A stretch of DNA of 64,000 nt, taken from NCBI GenBank assembly GCA_963698165.1, contig CAVOPT010000019.1, positions 1-64,000 of the forward strand. Direction: 5' to 3'. Below are positions 56,766-64,000 of the stretch, in pieces (within the stretch, counting starts at the first letter, position 1; every line of letters begins with the position of its first letter). Under the pieces are notes generated by a model. The model saw only the letters and a list, made by a program, of their open reading frames with translations. It was not told the origin of the DNA and made no database searches. Made by a program: the position numbers and the translations under genes. Source of the DNA: JAAYUJ01 sp963698165 (GTDB taxonomy: Bacteria; Desulfobacterota; Syntrophobacteria; Syntrophobacterales; Syntrophobacteraceae).

Positions 56766-57932
56766 ATGTGTGAACATTATACTCCAACTCAACCACAATC
56801 AACAGCCGAAATTAAACTGGGCGGAGCTTCCTTTGATACATATGAAATAATTCGAACTATTAGTAAAGGTGGAATGGGAACAGTCTACATAGTTCGTGAC
56901 AGAGAACATGGATGGTGTCTGGCTGCTAAGACGCTGAAATCTCCTGATGTTGCCGTTTTAGATGAAGAGCAAAACACACAATTTGCTGCCGAAATTGAAC
57001 ATTTGATTGAGATGCCCCCTAATATCCATGTCGTACAAATAGATAGTGTCAAGATATATAATGGAGAACTATATATCTTTATGGAATTTATTGACGGGAT
57101 GGACTTGCGTGAAAAGCTAAACCGGTCGAAAGAGAAGAACATAGAGTGTGCTACTGCCATTGATTATGCTTTACAACTGTGTGAAGGTCTGCTCTTCATT
57201 CATGAAAAGGGACGTATTCTTCATCTCGACGTCAAACCGGAAAATATCTTGATTGACCCTCAAGGTGTAGTAAAAATTACGGACTTCGGTATCTCACGGG
57301 CTTCGCTATTACTTAGGCGGCAAACCATTCATTCTAAAATCGTTGGTACACCTCTCTATATGTCACCGGAACAGCTAAAAGGTGAACGTGTTGATATTTG
57401 GTCAGATATCTATTCATTTGGAATTGTCTTTTACGAAATGTTAACAGGGAGACTACCTTACCCATTTGACATTCATACACATAAGTGTAAAAGCATGCTA
57501 AGAGAGAAACTGATGGAATTTCATAGAAGTGATTATGACTTCCACAAGGAGTTGTCTTACAAGAAGATCATATCTGAATTATCGGATGAGGTTGGAACAA
57601 TTATTGGACATTGCCTGGCAAAATTACCAGCGCAGCGTGTCGTGGATTTTAGATACTTACAGCTATGGATCGAACGTGAACTAGGTAGGGCTTCTAAGAC
57701 TATCCCCGCGCAACTTCAAGAAGTGGACTTTCACCGGAAAGGCGTTAATTTGCAGGCCATTGGGAAACACAGTAAATCTTTAGAGTGGTTCAACCACGCA
57801 TTATCTGTAAATCCACTCAATCCTAAAATATGGTTGGATGCTGCAACCTCATGTGAGGCGTTGGGAATGAAAAGGGAAGCGGCAGATTTTCGTAACCGAG
57901 CCGGTCAAATTCTTGGAGGAAAACACTCGTGA
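56766..57932 (+). CDS. Hanks-type Ser/Thr protein kinase with C-terminal TPR-like part
   Basis: 388 residues, two bases after the TIR-FHA gene. Kinase domain at about residues 26-315: glycine loop ISKGGMGTVY, Lys55 in LAAK, Glu76, catalytic loop HLDVKPEN (His153, Asp155), DFG 173-175, SPE 200-202 and DIWSDIYSFG. The Arg before the catalytic Asp is replaced by Leu, so it is a non-RD kinase. Residues 325-385 look like a TPR pair (GKHSKSLEWFNHALSVNPLN). No transmembrane segment is seen, so it acts in the cytoplasm. It should phosphorylate a Thr read by the FHA domain next door. The gene is clearly AT-richer than the eCIS genes, suggesting separate acquisition. Confidence 0.92.
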   Translation: MCEHYTPTQPQSTAEIKLGGASFDTYEIIRTISKGGMGTVYIVRDREHGWCLAAKTLKSPDVAVLDEEQNTQFAAEIEHLIEMPPNIHVVQIDSVKIYNGELYIFMEFIDGMDLREKLNRSKEKNIECATAIDYALQLCEGLLFIHEKGRILHLDVKPENILIDPQGVVKITDFGISRASLLLRRQTIHSKIVGTPLYMSPEQLKGERVDIWSDIYSFGIVFYEMLTGRLPYPFDIHTHKCKSMLREKLMEFHRSDYDFHKELSYKKIISELSDEVGTIIGHCLAKLPAQRVVDFRYLQLWIERELGRASKTIPAQLQEVDFHRKGVNLQAIGKHSKSLEWFNHALSVNPLNPKIWLDAATSCEALGMKREAADFRNRAGQILGGKHS

Positions 57933-60022
57933 GAAATATATTTACAAGATTCTTTCGACCCAAACTTCCTGAGCCGGCTGTGGCCACATTAACCACCATG
58001 GTGAAAACCCTCAACAGCGAAAGCAAGTGTAGCTCCGCTATGAGTTACATCTTAAGGGCCTTGGATTACGAGCCGCAAAATCGCTCCGTGCTGGAATTGG
58101 CACAATTGATTGTCTGGGGATGCATTGGAATTCATCACTCATGTGGTGAGCCGTTGGCCGAAGTGCAAATGAACGACTCAAGATTGGATAGTCTCTTTAG
58201 TGAGTGTGCTGAATGTCTCAATCAATGGATCCCAGGAACATCTGTGTTCGAAAGTCTGTTTGGTCCGAAAATGTTGATGATTTCTACAACCGGTGCGGGG
58301 GGACATTGCGGCAATTGCAAAAAAGCCTTTTGCGCAGGCCATGTTAAGGACCCTCTTCCCACAATTGAATTTGGGGGAAACCCGCATTGTCCATTATGTG
58401 GAAGTGAACTAGACTGCTATCATGTATTTGGCCGAAAAGCTCGGCAACCTCCACGTTCAGGCAAAAAACTTGCCTATGTTGTTGTGGTCCGAGACGGTTT
58501 TATCGCGCCGGACAAAGAATACTGCCTGAAAGTTTTCCGGCATTCAAGCAATGATGTATTAGAAGACTTACCCTCCGTTGTTGCAATGGATTTACAACCT
58601 TGGGAATATCGGGCTGAACGTGTCCTTGATAAGGTAAGAGAATGGTTAAAGACTCAGCGAATGTATACAGTTGCGGCGGATCGAGTGAACATCTGGTCAG
58701 GCTTGGATACCGAATCAAACACTCGTTTTCACCTAGTAAAGATATGGAACACGTTGCCCAAGGTGACCTTGCAGAATCTTTTCACCATCCCACAATGCTC
58801 TGAAAACTTCCCTTTTGAAACCGCAACGTTAACGGAGAAGTCGCAAACTGCCTACCGACACACAGCGGCACCTAGGACATGCTCTCCCCCAGGTGTCACG
58901 AACCAATCAAGTGCAAGTGCTGAGCAAGAATTTGTTGGGTTGTACGAGCAGTACTTGATTGAGGGCCTGGGTGGTTTTCCTGATCCCCGACAGGTAGTGC
59001 CTTCGCAACTCGAGACATTGAACAAAACGGCCGTCAACAAGGCAGGCGATGTCCTCATACGAAAATATAACCTTTCCGAGCAGGAAGCTGCCAAGATCGC
59101 GGAACGAGCGATTAAATTGATGGTGGACGCGACGACGGGCACGGTGGAAGAGAACGAGACTCCCGCAGCAACTTCACGAGGAACAGAAGGATCACGAACG
59201 GCGGCGCTTGGCACTCCTCAAATAGCCTTAAATGAGGCACTCGTCGCAGTCTCGGTGAAGGGCTGGGAAGTGTACCAGAAAGACAGAGACGAGGCGCTTC
59301 GATGGTTTGATGGGAAGGGATTCCCAAACCCTGGCCACAAGGAATCGTCAGACGTCCGCTGGTTGATGGACATGTCGAGGCGAGCAGATGATAGTTCATT
59401 GTGGGATGAGGCGTGGGGCGGTTTTCATTATGCTCTTGTTGGTGCTCTTGCCCTGAACATGGCGGACCAAGTTCCGGACATCTGTTGGTATCTAGGCCGA
59501 GCACAAACAGGAAGGACACAGTACAACTTGGCCACGCTCTATCTTGAGACTGCCTACAATCTCGCGCAACGGCTGAAGAACAAGGATCTGGGTTTTCGGG
59601 CTCTTCTCGCAGCAGCCGTAGTCGGGAAACTGATCAATAAGCCAGATGTTGTTCAACAGGCCTACTTACGGGCCAAGATATTTCTCTTTCCGCCTGATGG
59701 TGACTTATCCTTCTCCGCTCGGGCAGCAATGGCGCTTTTCCAGGAAGGGAAGAAAAATCAAGAATGGCGTAATGGCGGTAAGCCGGTGCGGTATTGCTTG
59801 GTTCACGCGAGCGGGTTGTATCAGGTTAGTCTTGACATCAACCGTAGATTGAATGACAAGCGAGCCATCTCCATCACACTAATGAACCTGGGTGTTGTTT
59901 GGAAGAACCTTGGGCAAGAAGATCGCGCATTAAGATGCTGGCGGGAGACTATTCCGTTGCTCATAGAACTTCAAGATCAACATAACCTTGATCTAGTCAA
60001 TCTCTGGATGAGCGAACAATAA
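57929..60022 (+). CDS. Zinc-ribbon and TPR protein of the TIR/kinase operon
   Basis: 697 residues from GTG 57929, four bases inside the kinase gene. Residues 35-65 may form a TPR unit. A double zinc knuckle lies at residues 127-163: CGNC at 127-130, Cys135, His138, CPLC at 154-157, Cys163. The middle (residues 320-440) is low-complexity and helical. Residues about 450-690 are helical repeats of TPR type (YNLATLYLETAYNLAQRLKN, ITLMNLGVVWKNLGQEDRAL, CWRETIPLLIELQDQHNLDL). No enzyme motif is seen. A sensor or scaffold role in the operon is the likeliest reading. The family is not one I recognise. Confidence 0.7.
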   Translation: MRNIFTRFFRPKLPEPAVATLTTMVKTLNSESKCSSAMSYILRALDYEPQNRSVLELAQLIVWGCIGIHHSCGEPLAEVQMNDSRLDSLFSECAECLNQWIPGTSVFESLFGPKMLMISTTGAGGHCGNCKKAFCAGHVKDPLPTIEFGGNPHCPLCGSELDCYHVFGRKARQPPRSGKKLAYVVVVRDGFIAPDKEYCLKVFRHSSNDVLEDLPSVVAMDLQPWEYRAERVLDKVREWLKTQRMYTVAADRVNIWSGLDTESNTRFHLVKIWNTLPKVTLQNLFTIPQCSENFPFETATLTEKSQTAYRHTAAPRTCSPPGVTNQSSASAEQEFVGLYEQYLIEGLGGFPDPRQVVPSQLETLNKTAVNKAGDVLIRKYNLSEQEAAKIAERAIKLMVDATTGTVEENETPAATSRGTEGSRTAALGTPQIALNEALVAVSVKGWEVYQKDRDEALRWFDGKGFPNPGHKESSDVRWLMDMSRRADDSSLWDEAWGGFHYALVGALALNMADQVPDICWYLGRAQTGRTQYNLATLYLETAYNLAQRLKNKDLGFRALLAAAVVGKLINKPDVVQQAYLRAKIFLFPPDGDLSFSARAAMALFQEGKKNQEWRNGGKPVRYCLVHASGLYQVSLDINRRLNDKRAISITLMNLGVVWKNLGQEDRALRCWRETIPLLIELQDQHNLDLVNLWMSEQ

Positions 60023-60093
60023 ACCCTGAATTGAGCGATTCACTCTCTGAAAGCCCTTAGAAAATGCCTTGCCATGCGGGCGGGGATAAACCC

Positions 60094-61489
60094 CATAAGC
60101 GCTCAAATAAGAAGCTTGACTTTTAAATGATTCTGTCATAGTGTTGTTTCACTATGAACCCACTACAAACGCTTGATGACTGGGAGATCCTTTTGAGCTT
60201 TTTGCCAGCAGGCTGGGCAGAAAAGGCTTTCGAACTAGGCGCCCTCGCCCGCAAGCGAAAAATTGATTCGCCTCAAACCTTGCTTCGTGTTTTGCTGATC
60301 CACCTGGCTGATGGCAAGTCCTTGCGGACGACAGCGGCTTACAGCCAGGAAGTTCAGCTGTGTAGTGTGAATGATGTCTCCTTGCTCCACAGGCTAAGAG
60401 CCTCCGAGAGCTGGTTCAGGTGGATGTCCCAAGGGATCGCAAAAGACCTTCGAGGCTCCCAGCTTCCGGACACTCTCGGCCGCAAGTTTCGGGTGCGCAT
60501 TGTCGACGGGACCGCAGTCAGTGAACCCGGAAGCACGGGAAGCGATTGGCGGGTTCACTACTGCCTCCAGTTGCCTGACCTTCGATGCGACACCTTCACC
60601 GTCACGAGTACGGGAGTGGGGGAAGATTTTCAGAGGTACTCCATCGAGGAAGGAGACCTTCTGATTGCCGACCGGGGATACTGCAAACGGGCAGGCATTT
60701 GCCATGTCCTTGGGCACGGCGGAGACGTGCTCGTTCGCTTTCATTCCTCCAATCTCCCCCTCTTCACATACAAAGGAGGAACGCTAGAGCCGCTAAAGCT
60801 TCTCCGAACCCTCGGGGCGGGAACATATGGAGATTGGAATGTCTGGTTCCGCTCTCCGGTAAACGGTGATCTGATCAAGGGCCGCCTTTGCGCCATACGC
60901 AAAAGCAAAGAAGCCATCGAGCTTGCAAAAAAGAAGCTTCGAATCAAGGCCTCAAGGCAGCAAAGGGAGCTGCGACCAGAGACTTTGGAGCACGCCGAGT
61001 ATGTGAGCCTGTTTACCACAACGAACCGTTTCTCTCTAAAGGCCGAGGACATCTTGAATCTGTACCGCGACCGCTGGCAAATTGAGCTGGTGTTCAAAAG
61101 GCTCAAGGGCATCATCGGATTAGGGAATCTGCCGAAGCAAAATCCGGAGAGCGCTCTTGCCTGGTTACAAGGAAAGCTCTTTGTCGCTCTCCTGGTTGAG
61201 AGATTGCACCAGGAGGCGGAATTCATTTCCCCCTGGGGATATCCAATCTCCAGCCCCGCCCAAGGATAAGGAAGGATCCGGCAATCAGAGAGTAAGGAGC
61301 CCTTGGCGGGAGTTCGAGTTTTGGTTTATGTTGGTCCAACATGCTGTGGTTCCAAAACTTTCTATCCCAATGGCATTCCAGAACTGGCCGAGGATAAGGC
61401 GCAATCTCATGGAAAACGCCCGGAGTAGAACGGTTCTATTTAGTGCCGTGAAGTCTTAATCATAAATGTTCCTTATTTGAGCGCTTATG
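60094..61489 (+). mobile_element. IS4-family insertion sequence
   Basis: Perfect 18-bp terminal inverted repeats CATAAGCGCTCAAATAAG (60094-60111) and its complement (61472-61489). An 11-bp target duplication GGGATAAACCC lies at 60083-60093 and 61490-61500, inside the palindrome of the MITE-like element. Length 1396 bp; one transposase gene. Target length and transposase motifs agree with IS4. Confidence 0.93.
60154..61459 (+). pseudogene. IS4-family transposase, frameshifted near the C-terminus
   Basis: The main frame runs 60154-61269 (371 residues) and contains the whole catalytic set: D in RIVDGTAVSE, D in LLIADRGYCKR and the YREK signature YRDRWQIELVFKRLK. It ends ISPWGYPISSPAQG. In the +1 frame the typical C-terminus continues from about 61250 to 61459 (SPWREFEFWFMLVQHAVVPK, RRNLMENARSRTVLF). 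One indel near 61235-61265 therefore removes about 65 residues. The core is complete, so some activity cannot be ruled out. Confidence 0.85.
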
Positions 61490-61587
61490 GGGATAAACCC
61501 CGCCCCTACGATGTGGGTTAAAGGACATTTTCGTAGGGGAGGGCTTTACGCCCTCCCGCAGTGACAAGCATGATGGAAAATCGCTCA

Positions 61588-61945
61588 CTTTAGGTAAACA
61601 TCTGTCGAACTTTCGCTGGAGCGGACGAAAAAGCTAGACGCCTTGGGCGCTCAGGAAAGTGGACCCACTTTTGCTCAACATAAATGACCCTGGTGGTGCG
61701 CAACACCTTTGCACAGACATGACAGCGATCGGCTGAGGTCTTGTCTGTAGTCTGCTTTGTCTTGATTCTTCCCCCTGCACATATCCAGAATGGATCTTCT
61801 TCGAGGCATCTGATTTCTATTCTTGCCTACAGTGGACGGGTTCGCCGGGCGAATCAGATGGAGGCCAATGAGCGAGGAGGGAGACGCCGAGTGTACTTCC
61901 ATCCAAAGCGTCTGGAGACACTCAAGGCTATAGGAAGGGGAATGG
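61588..61945. other. Non-coding stretch
   Basis: No gene is supported between the MITE-like element and the IstB remnant. Open frames here are not family-like. Confidence 0.4.
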
Positions 61946-62102
61946 TTACGAAGAGGAGGGTGTTGGTTGGTGTTGTTCTTCCGGGACCCGCAGAGAAGGG
62001 CCTCCCACATGGATGGTGACACAATGATGCTGGAGACGGTTGAGGAGGGCATCGACCAGGGATTTACGCTGGAAGAGAGCGTACCAGTCGGCATACACGA
62101 GG
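61946..62102 (-). pseudogene. istB: IS21-family IstB C-terminal remnant
   Basis: Minus-strand reading gives YADWYALFQRKSLVDALLNR, then LQHHCVTIHVGGPSLRVPEE and a stop at 61946. This is the usual C-terminal end of IstB helper ATPases (DALLDRL-HH-x-GxSxR). Nothing of the ATPase core or of IstA remains in the window. Confidence 0.6.
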
Positions 62103-62256
62103 TTTAATGCAGAGTCCATCGTTATGCGGACAGGAGGATCTTCAGCTCCGGCAGTAATGCAGTCATTTCAGTGAAATAGGGTTGCCTTGCACTTCTGGCT
62201 ACTCCGCATAATAGTGACGTCCTTTTGACCTAAACTTTGCACAGAAGGAGGACGTC

Positions 62257-63504
62257 ATGTTTGAAGAGTTTTTCGATGGTGCTTCACGGGTTCAAGCGCT
62301 TCGGGACAGTCCGGGTGGGCCGTTACTTGAGGGATTCGCTAAAGAACTATTCCAGGTGCGCTACGCTGAGATTACCGCCCGCAGGCACATCCGGGCGGCT
62401 GAACATCTTATTTGTTGGTCGGACAGCGAAGGCATACCCCTCTCGAGTTTGACAGAAAAGCTTCTTGAGAGTTTCGATCGCCATCTGAGTGAATGCCGAT
62501 GCCCGGGTTTCGGCCATGCCCACCGGCTAGACTTGCTCAATGGCGCACGCTTATTCCTGAGATACCTGCGAGGTGCTGGCAAAATCACCACATCCTGTAA
62601 CGATCCAACGGTTCAAGATCCAGCCCTCCTCGTTGCATTCTACCATTGGATGCGCAAGCAACGGGGAACCAGTGAGCCTACCCTCTACAACTACAGCCTC
62701 TCGATCCGGGAACTGCTGAAGCGCTTTGGTGAGGACCCGAGCAGGCTTGAGGCCAAGAGCCTCCGGCAGTTTGTCCTGGAAAGGAGTCAACAGTGTGGGT
62801 GGGCGGCAGCAAAAACATGTACAACGGCACTTCGCATGTTTCTTCGTTTTCTAATTGCTGAAGGCAAGTGTTCCGCGAACCTGTTCGGAGCCATCCCGGT
62901 TCTGGCGCATTGGCGCCTATCTTCCCTGCCACGATACCTGCAATCGGACGAAGTGGAGCGGGTCGTTTCTTCCTGTGATCCAAGCTCTTCGGTAGGCAGG
63001 CGAGATAGAGCAATTCTGCTTCTCCTCGCACGCCCGGGACTTCGGGCGGGCGATATCGTCCAACTTCGTCTGAGCGATATCAATTGGCGCGACGCCGAGA
63101 TCTGCGTATCGGGGAAGGGACGTCGCGAAGTTCGGCTACCTCTGACTCAGGAAGTTGGATGTGCACTGGTAGCCTATCTGCAAGACGGCCGACCTCAAAC
63201 CGAGACCGATGTGTTGTTTCTTCGCTCTCGTGCTCCCTTTCGCGCCTTCTCCTCCCACTGTACAGTCTCCGTCATCGTTGAACGGGCGATGCGCCGAGCG
63301 GGAGTCACCTGCCAGAGTCGCGGTGCGGCCCATGTTCTCAGACATTCCGCGGCAACCTCCATGTTACGGCAGGGGGCATCGCTACAGGACATCGCCGACG
63401 TCCTTCGGCATCGTTCCATCGAGACTACGCAGATCTACGCCAAAGTGGATGTGAACGTCCTGCGCCAGATTGCTCAGCCCTGGCTGGAGGTGCGGCCATG
63501 CTAG
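62257..63504 (+). CDS. Tyrosine recombinase, first gene of a RIT-like module
   Basis: 415 residues from ATG 62257 after AAGGAGG. A long N-terminal core-binding part (residues 1-220) is followed by the catalytic domain: R in RPGLRAGDIVQLRL, K in SGKGRREVRLPL, HVLRHSAATSML, LRHRSIETT and Tyr in QIYAK. It overlaps the start of a second recombinase by seven bases. Tandem, overlapping tyrosine recombinases are the mark of RIT (recombinase in trio) elements; the third gene would be beyond the window. Confidence 0.88.
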   Translation: MFEEFFDGASRVQALRDSPGGPLLEGFAKELFQVRYAEITARRHIRAAEHLICWSDSEGIPLSSLTEKLLESFDRHLSECRCPGFGHAHRLDLLNGARLFLRYLRGAGKITTSCNDPTVQDPALLVAFYHWMRKQRGTSEPTLYNYSLSIRELLKRFGEDPSRLEAKSLRQFVLERSQQCGWAAAKTCTTALRMFLRFLIAEGKCSANLFGAIPVLAHWRLSSLPRYLQSDEVERVVSSCDPSSSVGRRDRAILLLLARPGLRAGDIVQLRLSDINWRDAEICVSGKGRREVRLPLTQEVGCALVAYLQDGRPQTETDVLFLRSRAPFRAFSSHCTVSVIVERAMRRAGVTCQSRGAAHVLRHSAATSMLRQGASLQDIADVLRHRSIETTQIYAKVDVNVLRQIAQPWLEVRPC

Positions 63505-64000
63505 CTCAAGCCGTGGAGTCGTATCTGGCGGTGCGCCGTGCTTGCGGGTTCGAGCTCAAATGCCAAGGCAGTCTCTTGCGCGGTTTTGCCATCTTCTCGG
63601 ATGCAAGAGGGAAACATCACATTTGCTCTGATGTCGCGATGGAGTGGGCCGCATTGACAGGATCGGCCCATCAGCACGCCCGCCGACTCGACGAAGTGAT
63701 TCGCTTCAGCCGCTATCTCCGGGCCGAGGATCCATCTCATGAGCTGCCGCCACCTGTTTTTGGCAGTGAGAAGCGCCCGCGGCCCATCCCGTACATCTTC
63801 TCCCGCGAGGACATCCAGCGTCTCGTGCAGGCGGCATCGGAGGCTGGTTACCGTACTTTGCGTCGTAAGACCTACAGTACGCTCTTCGCTCTGCTGGCAT
63901 GCACTGGATTGCGTGTGTCCGAGGCAATCCAGCTGCGCTATGGGGATATCACCCCGGACGGGCTGGTGATTCGATGCTCCAAGTTTCGCAAGAGCCGTCT
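63498..64000 (+). CDS. Second tyrosine recombinase, cut by the window edge
   Basis: Starts at ATG 63498, overlapping the previous stop (ATGCTAG). The visible 167 residues begin MLAQAVESYLAVRRACGFEL, a core-binding start typical of RitB-like recombinases, and reach the catalytic domain with IFSREDIQRLVQAA, then the first catalytic Arg in CTGLRVSEAIQLRYGDI. No frame break is seen up to the edge. Confidence 0.85.
   Translation, partial: MLAQAVESYLAVRRACGFELKCQGSLLRGFAIFSDARGKHHICSDVAMEWAALTGSAHQHARRLDEVIRFSRYLRAEDPSHELPPPVFGSEKRPRPIPYIFSREDIQRLVQAASEAGYRTLRRKTYSTLFALLACTGLRVSEAIQLRYGDITPDGLVIRCSKFRKSR

Larger units (their letters stand above)
60032..61587. repeat. MITE-like palindromic element, copy B, split by an IS
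   Basis: Bounded by TGAGCGATT (60032) and AATCGCTCA (ending 61587). With the IS4-family element and one 11-base duplicate removed it is 149 bp. Its reverse complement aligns with copy A at 8681-8828 through TGAGCGATTTTC, GGGCGTAAAGCCC, CCCTACG and GTAGGGGCGGGGTT. Confidence 0.7.

Overview
This looks like an accessory region of a Gram-negative environmental bacterium. A sigma-54 activator with a matching -24/-12 promoter, a lipid-envelope-type Sec signal, several IS families and GC-rich palindromic dispersed repeats would fit a Desulfobacterota- or Nitrospirota-like genome, but nothing here fixes the taxon. There is no rRNA, tRNA or housekeeping gene that I can see.

Layout. (1) 1-6.3 kb, minus strand: a wrecked type III BREX-like defence locus (HTH protein, brxF, brxC/DUF6079, then an AlbA_2/RecG-like protein) in which three of four genes are broken by at least eleven indels. 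(2) 6.3-8.6 kb: a tyrosine integrase and an excisionase-like gene, with short repeats and hairpins beside the integrase. (3) 8.6-11.4 kb: mostly non-coding, with a palindromic MITE-like element and one decayed gene. (4) 11.4-13.5 kb: a sigma-54 enhancer-binding protein, followed by a good sigma-54 promoter and a small winged-helix-like gene. (5) 13.9-15.3 kb: an IS3-family insertion. (6) 15.5-46.3 kb, plus strand: a complete-looking extracellular contractile injection system (eCIS, Afp/PVC-like): sheath, tube, gp26-like protein, cap, AAA+ ATPase, hub, spike, gp25, baseplate J and tail I proteins, two fibres with a shared docking domain, and a secreted VWA protein. (7) 46.4-55.2 kb: three tandem eCIS-core (DUF4157) cargo proteins with different C-termini. 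The first is split by an IS66 element; the first two share an in-frame UGA; the third carries annexin-like repeats and a protein-glutaminase-like toxin domain. (8) 55.9-60.0 kb: a tight three-gene operon, TIR-FHA protein / Ser-Thr kinase-TPR / zinc-ribbon-TPR protein, visibly AT-richer at its start; a candidate undescribed defence or signalling system. (9) 60.0-61.6 kb: a second copy of the MITE-like element interrupted by an IS4-family element. (10) 61.9 kb to the end: an IstB remnant and the start of a tandem tyrosine-recombinase module of the RIT type, cut by the window edge.

How it works together (inference from family knowledge): the eCIS genes build a phage-tail-like sheath-and-tube syringe, the ATPase and cap finish it, fibres choose the target, and DUF4157 proteins are loaded as cargo. 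The sigma-54 activator and the small wHTH gene sit upstream as the likely control unit, now separated from the structural genes by an insertion sequence.
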